From Amazonocrinis nigriterrae CENA67 (GTDB lineage: Bacteria > Cyanobacteriota > Cyanobacteriia > Cyanobacteriales > Nostocaceae): a DNA stretch of 64,000 bases. A program made the translations under genes and the position numbers. The notes under the pieces were generated by a model. It saw nothing but the letters and a program-made list of their open reading frames with translations, did not search any database and had not been told where the DNA came from. The stretch lies in assembly GCF_016056305.1 (NCBI RefSeq), contig NZ_JAECZC010000016.1, forward strand, positions 16,169-80,168. Reading direction: 5' to 3'. Position 1 is the first letter of the stretch, and every line of letters starts with the position of its first letter. Of this stretch, positions 36,627 to 44,866 are shown piece after piece.

Positions 36627-37440
36627 TCGCTTGACTGGAGAGATCAAGTTAGCTATCGGAATGTCTTATCTGGGTAGCTTAATTTGTAGAAACGCTGGCA
36701 GACAACCTCTCTCCTCGTGGGAGAGGCACAAAAGCCAGCAGCTCTCAATATCAGCATACGCCCTCAGGGACTAAATTTATCTCAATTAGACAAAATTAAG
36801 AATGAATACACTTATTGAATAGCAGCGTAGCCTCTAGCTATCAATCGAAAAAGTATGGCTTGCGGATAGGAACAACCGACAAACTTTGAATGTGAATTAA
36901 GTATTAAAACCCTTGTAATTTCGTGATAGTTCCAAAAGCATGATTTGGGACAATTCTTAAAACCATTACGGAACAAGAGGCGTTTTTAATTTACACCAGC
37001 GTAACAAATTATTTATATTGTTACTTTATTTAGATATTTGAGATTTCAAACGACTATTTGTCAAGTTAGATGGTTAGGGAATTTACTACCATAACGAGAA
37101 AATGAAATATTTGAAAAAATGCCCTATGATGGCATTTGACAGCAGATGCGCTCAACAGGTAAGACCCGCCTACGCGAGTCTCCTTGCTACGCAGTGCCTC
37201 GTCAACTTAGAAAGCCACCCTGTTCGGTCGCCAGACCGAAGAAATAGCAAAACCGTCTGGTAGTTCTAGAAAACAGATTAATCCTGAGTACAAATTTCCA
37301 GTTAAAAAAGATAAAATTTAGTCAGCAATTTTGATAGTGTTGATTATGCCAGGTATATCAATATAGCCTGCTTCAGTAAAAATAAATCTATCTGAAGATG
37401 CCTTCTAAATATATATAGCCCGCTAAGGAATGATTAACTT
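36627..37440. other. 0.8-kb intergenic region, no gene seen
   Basis: No supported ORF is present. The region is AT-rich, with a repeat-like patch at about 37150-37260 containing GGTCGCCAGACC and CGCCTACGCGAG dyads. It presumably holds the promoter of the Mini-RNase III gene. Confidence 0.45.
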
Positions 37441-37920
37441 GTGAAGTCAAAGGAGGAAGAGCTATTAGGTGGACAAGATGAAGCTCCCAAGCTAGATTCA
37501 TCTTTAACCCAAGCATTCAGTGCAAATACAGTGCCATTAGCACAACAGATTTCCCAGACACAACTGCAACAAATTTCCCCTGCGGCTTTAGCATATTTGG
37601 GAGATGCAATTTATGAACTGTATGTTAGAATGTCTTATCTATTGCCATTGCAACGAATAGAAAACTACCACCATCTAGTAGTAGCACAGGTCAGAGCGGA
37701 AACACAGGCGCTACATTTGCGATCGCTGATCCCTCATCTTAGGCAAACCGAATTAGAAATTGTCAGGCGGGGTCGTAATGCTGCCACAAGGCGTCCAAAA
37801 CGGGTTGATCCCGAAATTTATCAACAAGCAACTAGTCTAGAAACTTTAATTGGCTACCTGTATCTCACCGATTCCCAGCGTTTAACTGAACTGTTGCAAC
37901 AACTTCATCTAGAGAAATAG
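37441..37920 (+). CDS. mrnC: Mini-ribonuclease 3
   Basis: This is a 159-aa RNase III catalytic domain without a dsRNA-binding domain, acting in 23S rRNA maturation. The family signature is AALAYLGDAIYELYVRMSYL followed by VVAQVRAETQA, GRNAATRRPKRVDPEIYQQA and ETLIGYLYLTDS. The start is GTG at 37441 after a weak ribosome site; the first 40 residues are variable. rlmB follows, another 23S rRNA gene, which fits a shared ribosome-maturation role. Confidence 0.92.
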   Translation: MKSKEEELLGGQDEAPKLDSSLTQAFSANTVPLAQQISQTQLQQISPAALAYLGDAIYELYVRMSYLLPLQRIENYHHLVVAQVRAETQALHLRSLIPHLRQTELEIVRRGRNAATRRPKRVDPEIYQQATSLETLIGYLYLTDSQRLTELLQQLHLEK

Positions 37921-38016
37921 TTAGTAACTCCATCTCACGACGGGAAAATCAGCAGTGTGTCCTGATAAATTCTTTGAATCGGGAAGCCCATCCCTCAGCT
38001 ATACTCAAAACTTATT

Positions 38017-38985
38017 ATGTCGAATAAACCAAGAAAAATTAAGACTTCTGGCGAACCAAACCGTGGGCAACCTGTGAAAATTAAAAGCAAGCCCGTGGTT
38101 GCTAATTCTCTTCCCAGCCCCAAACACAGGGATGGAGATAGAAAACCAGTATTAAACAATCCACGCCCAAATCGTCAGTTTTCTCATTCATCTCCAATCA
38201 CGAAACCCGCAGAAGATAGCGATTTGATCTACGGTCGCCATCCAGTTTTGAGTGCCTTAGAAAATCAACGGGGTCTCAACCGCATCTGGATTACCCCCCG
38301 CCTGCGCTACGATCCCCGCTTTCATCATCTCATCCTCCAAGCTAAGGACAATGGCACAGTCATTGATGAAGTAGAACCCAAGCGCTTAGACCAAATTACC
38401 AGCGGTGCCAATCACCAAGGTGTAGCAGCACAAATTGCCCCCTACGACTACATCGAATTACCAGATCTGATTGAACAGGCCAAATCAGTCACTGAACCTG
38501 TGATTGTCGTAGCTGACGGCATCACCGATCCCCACAACTTGGGAGCAATTATTCGCACTGCTGAAGCAATAGGCGCTCAAGGATTGGTTATTCCCCAAAG
38601 AAGGGCTGCTGGAATCACTTCTACCGTGGTCAAAGTGGCAGCAGGTGCTTTAGAAAATTTTCCTGTAGCTAGAGTCATTAACCTCAGCCGCGCTTTAGAA
38701 GAATTGAAAGAAGCAGGCTTTTGGATTTATGGCACCGCCACCACTGGTAGCGAACCCCTGCATACAGTCAGTTTCAGAGGCCCCATCGTTTTGGTAGTTG
38801 GGTCTGAAGGGGAAGGTCTGAGTATGTTAACACAACGCTCCTGCGATGTATTGGTATCAATTCCCCTGCTGGGTAAGACCCCTAGCCTCAATGCCTCAGT
38901 AGCCGCAGGTATGGCACTTTATGAGATTTATCGCCAACGGTCGTTAAACACTTTGTACTTAGATAAGTTACAAAAACCTCTTTGA
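38017..38985 (+). CDS. rlmB: TrmH/SpoU-family rRNA 2'-O-methyltransferase (RlmB-like)
   Basis: This is a SPOUT-class methyltransferase for a guanosine in 23S rRNA. A basic, Pro-rich N-terminal extension (1-65) precedes the substrate-binding domain ([20 protein letters not shown]) and the knotted catalytic domain: [33 protein letters not shown] and [20 protein letters not shown]. The 322-aa length is normal for cyanobacterial members. Confidence 0.92.
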   Translation: MSNKPRKIKTSGEPNRGQPVKIKSKPVVANSLPSPKHRDGDRKPVLNNPRPNRQFSHSSPITKPAEDSDLIYGRHPVLSALENQRGLNRIWITPRLRYDPRFHHLILQAKDNGTVIDEVEPKRLDQITSGANHQGVAAQIAPYDYIELPDLIEQAKSVTEPVIVVADGITDPHNLGAIIRTAEAIGAQGLVIPQRRAAGITSTVVKVAAGALENFPVARVINLSRALEELKEAGFWIYGTATTGSEPLHTVSFRGPIVLVVGSEGEGLSMLTQRSCDVLVSIPLLGKTPSLNASVAAGMALYEIYRQRSLNTLYLDKLQKPL

Positions 38986-39083
38986 AAAATAAGAGGAACA
39001 GAGTATAAAGAAATGTAAATCAAAAAAAACAGCAAAATTTATCGTTTAACACTCAGTACCACGTTGATAAATCGGTAACAACC

Positions 39084-39386
39084 ATGAAAACAATTTGGGA
39101 TAACCTGAAAGAAGCTTTAATTAGTACATTTAACAATTTCGGCTTGGCTTGGTGGGTAGAGATTGTTACACAAAATCCCCGTTGCACCTACTACTTTGGG
39201 CCATTCCTGAGTTCTTCTGATGCCAAAGTCGCAATCAAAGGATATGTGGAAGACTTGGAAATAGAAGGAGCGCAAGGAATATTAGTAAATGTGAAGCGTT
39301 GTAAACCTAATAATTTGACAATTGCTGAAGACTTGGGGGAAAGGATTGACCGCAAAGTAAAGCCTGTCTTTAGCGGTCAGATGTAG
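39084..39386 (+). CDS. DUF1816-family protein
   Basis: This 100-aa cyanobacteria-specific protein has FGLAWWVEIVTQNPRCTYYF and GPFLSSSDAKVAIKGYVEDL, matching DUF1816. The function is unknown; some relatives are linked to phycobilisomes. It lies 98 bp after rlmB on the same strand. Confidence 0.85.
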   Translation: MKTIWDNLKEALISTFNNFGLAWWVEIVTQNPRCTYYFGPFLSSSDAKVAIKGYVEDLEIEGAQGILVNVKRCKPNNLTIAEDLGERIDRKVKPVFSGQM

Positions 39387-39413
39387 GTAAGGCACGAAAG
39401 TCAATAGTCAAGA

Positions 39414-39504
39414 GTTAGGAGTTAGGAGTTAGGAGTTAGGAGTTAGGAGTTAGGAGTTAGGAGTTAGGAGTTAGGAGTTAGGAGTTAGGAGTTAGGAGTT
39501 AGGA
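39414..39504. repeat. Thirteen tandem GTTAGGA heptamers
   Basis: The heptamer GTTAGGA is repeated 13 times without error (91 bp), then changes into GACTAATGACTAATGAC-type degenerate heptamers up to about 39590. Tandem heptamers (STRR) are typical of heterocyst-forming cyanobacteria. It lies between the DUF1816 gene and a convergent hydrolase. Confidence 0.95.
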
Positions 39505-39582
39505 GTCATTAGTCAAAAACTCTTGACCAATGACTAATGACTAATGACTAATGATCAATGACCAATGACTATTGACCATTGA

Positions 39583-40440
39583 CTATTGACTACCAATCAC
39601 TTGAGGATGCTCTTCTAGCCAACGGTCAATATCGCCTAGTACCTGCTGGGGGATCTCCCACGGAAACAGATGAGCGGTATTAGGATAACAAACCCACTGG
39701 CTATTTTTGAGATATTGAGCAGTTTCTAAGCTAGACTCAGCCGTAATGTGGCGGTCTTGGGCGCCAGCGAGTACCAAACTAGGGCAGTCAATTTGCTGTA
39801 GGTCTTTTAGTCTATCGTACCCAGCGCGCAGGGCAGTATAAAGGGCACGAGTTGCAGTAGGAGAGGTTTGCAAATAAGCCCGCATTGCTTCCTTGGCAAT
39901 GTAATTATAAGCAGTGGGTGTATGCTGTTGGATCAGATAGCGAAAGAGCGATCGCTTGCCAAAAGTCTCCCTATTCCACTGCCAACTCGGATTAATAGAG
40001 TTTAAAAGTGCAGCAGCACCAGTATAAAAATTATCCTGCCAAGTAACTGGGGGATGGTTACCACGAGGTCTAGCCGCTGTAGCCACCAAAATCAAACCAG
40101 TGACACGTTGTGGTAGGCGTAGTGCTAGTTCCATAGCTAAAATCCCACCAAGCGACCACCCTAGTAAGAGGCATTTTTCAATCCCAAAGCGGTCTAGCAG
40201 CGCCTCTAAGTCATCTAAATGCTCGTACATTTCAAAAATGCCATTAAAACGACTTTTGCCGTATCCACGCAAATCAGGGGCGAAAGTTTGGTAACGCTTT
40301 GATAAATGATTGGTAAATACAGAAAGACTACGACCCGAACCAGGATGACCGTGTAAAGCCAGAATCGGGAAGCCTTTACCTTGGATATACACGTTAAGAC
40401 GTGCAGTAGTTGATGTAGTCTGAGTAAAGCGATCGCTCAT
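39583..40440 (-). CDS. Alpha/beta-fold hydrolase
   Basis: This 285-aa protein has the oxyanion motif ALHGHPGSGRSL, the nucleophile elbow LLGWSLGGILAMEL, the acid in VLAGAQDRHIT and the histidine in YPNTAHLFPWE. The triad is complete. The substrate is unknown; the layout is like that of esterases and C-C hydrolases. The ATG at 40440 follows a GGAGAACGGGAAG ribosome site; a GTG is one codon upstream. Confidence 0.88.
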   Translation of the reverse strand: MSDRFTQTTSTTARLNVYIQGKGFPILALHGHPGSGRSLSVFTNHLSKRYQTFAPDLRGYGKSRFNGIFEMYEHLDDLEALLDRFGIEKCLLLGWSLGGILAMELALRLPQRVTGLILVATAARPRGNHPPVTWQDNFYTGAAALLNSINPSWQWNRETFGKRSLFRYLIQQHTPTAYNYIAKEAMRAYLQTSPTATRALYTALRAGYDRLKDLQQIDCPSLVLAGAQDRHITAESSLETAQYLKNSQWVCYPNTAHLFPWEIPQQVLGDIDRWLEEHPQVIGSQ

Positions 40441-40490
40441 CACTTCCCGTTCTCCTGTCTACCGAACAAATGTTCTATGACACCTTGAGT

Positions 40491-40598
40491 CTATAGTAAT
40501 CTGCTTTGATTTTTGAACTTACTTGTGTGGGCAGGGAGTAGGGAGTAGGGAATTAGTGTTTTCGAGGAGTAGGTCGTTTATTCAAAAATCAAATAAGA
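40491..40598. repeat. Dispersed element with TTTGATTTTTGAA inverted ends (copy 1)
   Basis: It begins CTATAGTAATCTGCTTTGATT and ends TTCAAAAATCAAATAAGAGT. The inverted pair is TTTGATTTTTGAA (40505-40517) with TTCAAAAATCAAA (40581-40593). A second copy with the same ends and order is at 61634-61750. Both are upstream of a minus-strand gene start. Confidence 0.7.
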
Positions 40599-40666
40599 GT
40601 CCCTATATATTCTCAAGTTTCTAATTTTAACTAATTCGCTTGGAAATAGGGCATACCCCATGCCCC

Positions 40667-40774
40667 ATGACGCCACTTGCTCCACTTGGGCAAAGCCCAA
40701 GACCCTCCGGGTTCGGCAGTCCCCCACCGACGGAAACCGCCAAGATGGGGGCTGCCTCACCGCAGTGGCTCCCC
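40667..40774. repeat. GC-rich dispersed hairpin repeat (copy B)
   Basis: It shares ATGACGCCACTTGCTCCACTTG, ACCCTCCGGGTTCGGCAGTC and GGGGGCTGCCTCACCGCA with copy A (34755-34909), but lacks about 45 bp of that copy's first part. It ends just before the CAP-protein gene's 3' end. Confidence 0.75.
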
Positions 40775-40793
40775 AATGCCCCTTTTTTAATAG

Positions 40794-41423
40794 CTACTTC
40801 TCTACATACCCTCCAGCATAAGTAATTACGCACATCTGCCTGTATGTGGCGTGAATGCCAAAAGCAACTCCTGTAACTTTAAAAGCAGGGTTAAAAATGT
40901 TGTAACGATGACCGCGTGATGGCGCTCCATCATCAATAATTAACTGCATAATAATATCTTGGGCTGTACTAGAACCATAGCTAATGTTTTCGCCAGCAGT
41001 CACTTGCCAAGCGCCGTAGCGGTTGATGCGAGTAAAGGGATCACTGCCATCACTGCCATAATGACCCGTTGTACCTTTTCGTCCTTGGTCTAGGACATGA
41101 TCCCTAGCAGCCAAAGACATACCTGGAGATATGCTTAATGCTCCTACGGCACGGGCTGACTTGAGAAATGCCATCGCCTCATCAACTGCTTTTACTCCTT
41201 CAGTAGTTTGCAAATAAACGCGATCAGAGATTTTGACTTTTTTGCCATCGAAGCGCTTTCTATAATTTTCCATAATCGGGAGATATACGGCAGGATTTGT
41301 CCGCACTTTGTTCATTTCTGCTATCACCTGTTGTTCTAAAACAGAGAGTGCATTCTCCCGTACTAATTTTTCAGCACCTGTTTGTGGGATTTCTGGCAAA
41401 AATTTCCAAAATTGTAACTTCAT
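40794..41423 (-). CDS. CAP (SCP/PR1-like) domain protein
   Basis: This 209-aa protein is dominated by a CAP domain: [59 protein letters not shown] and [20 protein letters not shown]. Two histidines typical of the CAP cavity are present (TGHYG, RGHRYN). No clear signal peptide is seen, although most relatives are secreted; the N-terminus might be misassigned or export non-classical. Function unknown. Confidence 0.85.
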   Translation of the reverse strand: MKLQFWKFLPEIPQTGAEKLVRENALSVLEQQVIAEMNKVRTNPAVYLPIMENYRKRFDGKKVKISDRVYLQTTEGVKAVDEAMAFLKSARAVGALSISPGMSLAARDHVLDQGRKGTTGHYGSDGSDPFTRINRYGAWQVTAGENISYGSSTAQDIIMQLIIDDGAPSRGHRYNIFNPAFKVTGVAFGIHATYRQMCVITYAGGYVEK

Positions 41424-41598
41424 AATAATTAGGAATTAAGACACACTTTCAAAAAATTGTTACAGACTGTTTCCAATACTTGACTGTGTTCTTTGTTCAA
41501 TAGACCCTTATCCCAATTGGGTATACCTGATGTATTTAGCTCCACAGTCTAAATAAAAGTTTTCGCAAAGCAAGTTAGCTATAATAATCTGTAGAATT

Positions 41599-42273
41599 AT
41601 GCACGTCCTGTTTGTTGAAGACGAAACAAAAATTGCTAACTTCGTTCAAGCTGGGTTAAAAGAGCAGGGATTTGTCGTTGATTACTGCGACAACGGCAAT
41701 GATGCATATATTCAAGCGATGGAAAATGAGTATGACGCCATCGTATTGGATATCATGATACCGGGTAAGGATGGTCTGGCTATCCTTAAAAGCTTGCGAC
41801 AGGCAGGACGGAATGTGCCAGTGATTTTGTTAACCGCTCGCAATGAACTTGATGATCGGCTGGAAGGTTTGAATCTTGGGGCAGATGACTATATTGCCAA
41901 ACCTTTTTTTGTGGAAGAATTAGTTGCCCGCATTCATGCTGTGATGCGTCGAAGTTTTAGCGATCGCCAAAATATGCTCTGTGTTGGGCCCATAAAGCTG
42001 GATCGCATCACGCGAGAAGTTACTTGTGATGGTCAGGTTGTGGAACTTACCAGCCGTGAGTTTAATCTCATGGAATACCTGATGCGCTCTCCCGGAAGGG
42101 TTTTTACCCGTACCCAAATCCTGCAACATGTCTGGGGCTATGATTTCAACCCTAGTACCAATGTGGTTGATGTGTGTATTCAACGAATTCGCAAAAAGAT
42201 TGACTCGATTGGTGGATTGAGTTGGATTGAGAGTGTGCGGGGAGTTGGGTATCGTTTTCGTAATTCTCTTTAA
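41599..42273 (+). CDS. OmpR/PhoB-family response regulator (orphan)
   Basis: This is a 224-aa two-domain regulator. The receiver has the acidic pocket (FVEDET), phospho-acceptor Asp in AIVLDIMIPGKDG, Thr in LLTAR and Lys in YIAKPFF. The C-terminal winged helix has LTSREFNLMEYLMRSPGRVF and VDVCIQRIRKKID. The sequence resembles metal- or redox-responsive CopR/RppA-type regulators. No histidine kinase lies beside it, so its partner is encoded elsewhere. Confidence 0.92.
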   Translation: MHVLFVEDETKIANFVQAGLKEQGFVVDYCDNGNDAYIQAMENEYDAIVLDIMIPGKDGLAILKSLRQAGRNVPVILLTARNELDDRLEGLNLGADDYIAKPFFVEELVARIHAVMRRSFSDRQNMLCVGPIKLDRITREVTCDGQVVELTSREFNLMEYLMRSPGRVFTRTQILQHVWGYDFNPSTNVVDVCIQRIRKKIDSIGGLSWIESVRGVGYRFRNSL

Positions 42274-42651
42274 TCATCACAAGACTTACCCAAACAATAG
42301 CCGCAACCCTTTTTTCCACCTAGCGGCAATTGATTAATTGCCTAAAGCAGTGTGTAGTTCTTATGTAATTCATAAATAATACATATATATTGATAGGAAT
42401 ATGGCAATGTTCCCTACAATCAAACTAGATATTTGACACTCCCCATACATAATGGCATGAGTATAGATATTTTTTTCCTGATGAAACTAGATGTGAAGTA
42501 ATGCTAGGATTTGTGTTGGGTTGTGCGTCGTGGAAATTTTACATAGTAAAGTTTAAGCGATATCCCAAATGGTAGAAGCTTGTTTTTTTAGACATAATTA
42601 CTCAAGGTCAGACATTTTTGATCAGCTGTATAACATGGAGTTTAAAAGTTT

Positions 42652-42960
42652 ATGTACTGGAATAGATATGATATTTGTGCGGCTTATTACCACTATTGCA
42701 ACTTACCATTTAAAAATCAAAGTCTGCAAAATTACCAATGGAAAATTCTCAACCAGATATACCGACTAAGATATAAACCACTTTTAAATGATAGAAAATT
42801 AGCTACCCTCAATCCTAACTCCAAAGAAATTTATATGAGTTTAGTTAAACCTAGCTATGAAATAGAGGGTAAAAGTCCAACAAAAATACATCTATTCTCT
42901 GAGCATTTGGCTGGCAATGATGACGAGCAACTGAATCCAATCTTCAGCTGTCCCACATAG
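42652..42960 (+). CDS. Small conserved-looking protein of unknown function
   Basis: This 102-aa protein opens YWNRYDICAAYYHYCNLP, a pattern like small proteins of plasmids, phages and cyanobacteria that start with (N/Q)-(Y/F)-DIC-x-AYY. It continues with a middle IYRLRYKPLL and an ending in SKEIYMSLV. The similarity to that family is by eye only. It stands alone about 380 bp after the response regulator. No ribosome site is obvious. Confidence 0.55.
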   Translation: MYWNRYDICAAYYHYCNLPFKNQSLQNYQWKILNQIYRLRYKPLLNDRKLATLNPNSKEIYMSLVKPSYEIEGKSPTKIHLFSEHLAGNDDEQLNPIFSCPT

Positions 42961-43452
42961 AGCGACAGGGCTAACACAAACAATAGCCAAAACCTTTATT
43001 TGATGTAGGGACAATGCATGAATTGCCTAAAATAGCCGTTAGTATTGTGTAATAACATTTCTCTAAGAAGTTGAGTTTAAGGGAATTCCAAAAAATAAAT
43101 AAGATAGTTTATTTTTTGGAGTTTCCTAATTATTGAGCCTCTTGTTACAGAAAATTGATATCAGTCTTGAGAAATTAACTATGCTCTGTTAATGACACGA
43201 GAGGTGGAGCGATCGCTGTCTAACATCACCCTCATAAGTCATAAAATATCTTATTTTTCTCTCAGAGATAATACAATTTATATAGTTATTTTGCGATTAA
43301 AAATATTTTTTAATTTTTATTTATTTTCGTTACACTTAACACCCTGATATCCTTAGATCATGCCATAAAAAGTCTGGTTTTGTTAGTCTCACACCCCATG
43401 TGGGCATAATAACTTTGATCTGGGGAAAACTATATAGTTACTGTGAAGAGAA
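42961..43452. other. AT-rich intergenic region before the split kinase
   Basis: No ORF can be supported. The region contains a direct/inverted pair around AAAAAATAAATAAGATAGTTTATTTTTTGGAG (roughly 43090-43121; imperfect stem) and an AT-rich tract at 43290-43330. Confidence 0.45.
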
Positions 43453-44844
43453 ATGGTGAAACTGACAGGGTATCAAATTCTTGAGGAAATTCACACTAGC
43501 CGCAGAACTGTTGTGTATCGCGCTATCAGAGAAAAAGACCAAAAACCAGTTGTAATTAAACTGCTGCAAAATGAATATCCTACCTTTAACGAATTAGCGC
43601 ACTTCCGCAATCAGTACACCATCACTAAAAATCTTCACCTTCCTGGCATTATTAAAACCTACAGTTTAGAAAACTACCACAACGGCTATGCCTTAGTCAT
43701 GGAAGACTTTAACGGTATTTCCCTGGCAGAAGCGATCGCGACACAAGGCAATTTTAGTATAGGCGAGTTTTTGGCCATTGCCATGCAAATTGCCGCCACC
43801 CTAGAAGGACTGTATCGCCATCATGTGATTCACAAAGATATTAAACCTGCCAATATCCTGATTAATCCCACCACCAAACAAGTTAGACTCATTGATTTTA
43901 GTATCGCCTCTTGCTTAAGTAGAGAAACACAAGCGATCGCTTCTGCCAATGTATTAGAAGGAACGCTGGCTTATCTGTCTCCCGAACAAACTGGACGGAT
44001 GAATCGGTTGATTGACTATCGCACTGACTTGTATTCTTTGGGTGTCACCTTCTACGAACTCCTAACAGGACAACTTCCCTTCACCAGTAATGACCCCATG
44101 GAGTTGGTACACTGTCACATTGCCAAGCATCCCCCCTCAGTTCAAAGCATCAACTCTGCTGTTCCCTTAGTGATTTGTGAAATCATTACTAAACTGATGG
44201 CGAAAAATGCCGAAGACCGCTATCAGACTGCCCACGGACTCAAGTATGATCTAGAAAATTGCTGGCGACAATGGCAAGAAACTGGCAAAATAGACAGCTT
44301 CAAAATTGGACAACAGGATATTTGCGATCGCTTAACCATTCCAGAAAAACTCTACGGTCGCCAACAAGAAGTCAAAACCTTACTCAGCGCCTTTGAAAGA
44401 TTTAGTGGTCAAAAACAAACAACAACTAACAAAAGTGAGATCCTACTTATAGCAGGTGTCTCTGGCATTGGCAAAACTGCGGTAGTTAATGAAGTCCACA
44501 AACCCATCGTCCGCCAACGGGGTTACTTTATCAAAGGAAAATTTGACCAGTTTGGGCGCAATATTCCTTTATCAGCATTTTTACAAGCCTTTCGAGACTT
44601 GATAGGACAACTGTTGAGTGAAACTAATGCTCAACTTTGGGTGTGGAAAACCAAAATTCTCAATGCTTTGGGAGATAATGGTCAGGTACTCGTGGAAATG
44701 ATCCCTGAACTAGAGTACATCATCGGTAAACAGCCTCCTATACCTGAACTTTCGGGAATTGCTGCCCAAAATCGCTTCAATTTGTTGTTGCAGAAGTTCA
44801 TCCAAGTCTTCACCACTAAAGAACATCCCTTAGTTATCTTTTGA
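43453..44844 (+). CDS. N-terminal part of a giant hybrid kinase: Ser/Thr kinase plus truncated AAA domain
   Basis: This 463-aa product begins with a complete eukaryotic-type Ser/Thr kinase (VVIKLLQ lysine, IHKDIKPANILIN catalytic loop, LIDFSIAS in place of DFG, LSPEQTGR). It then enters a PknK/AAA-type ATPase region (Walker A AGVSGIGKTAVV at about 338). It stops at TTKEHPLVIF, exactly where intact relatives continue into Walker B (VIFLDDLQWAD). The ATPase half is thus cut, while the kinase domain itself is intact. The downstream ORF resumes the same parent protein several hundred residues later. Confidence 0.8.
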   Translation: MVKLTGYQILEEIHTSRRTVVYRAIREKDQKPVVIKLLQNEYPTFNELAHFRNQYTITKNLHLPGIIKTYSLENYHNGYALVMEDFNGISLAEAIATQGNFSIGEFLAIAMQIAATLEGLYRHHVIHKDIKPANILINPTTKQVRLIDFSIASCLSRETQAIASANVLEGTLAYLSPEQTGRMNRLIDYRTDLYSLGVTFYELLTGQLPFTSNDPMELVHCHIAKHPPSVQSINSAVPLVICEIITKLMAKNAEDRYQTAHGLKYDLENCWRQWQETGKIDSFKIGQQDICDRLTIPEKLYGRQQEVKTLLSAFERFSGQKQTTTNKSEILLIAGVSGIGKTAVVNEVHKPIVRQRGYFIKGKFDQFGRNIPLSAFLQAFRDLIGQLLSETNAQLWVWKTKILNALGDNGQVLVEMIPELEYIIGKQPPIPELSGIAAQNRFNLLLQKFIQVFTTKEHPLVIF

Positions 44845-44866
44845 GGAATTATTTGAGTTAGGTTTA

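Noticed and set aside
39414..39504. Possible CRISPR array
   Set aside because: The units are 7-bp contiguous tandem copies without spacers, so this is a short tandem repeat, not CRISPR. No cas genes or 28-37-bp spaced repeats were seen anywhere in the window.
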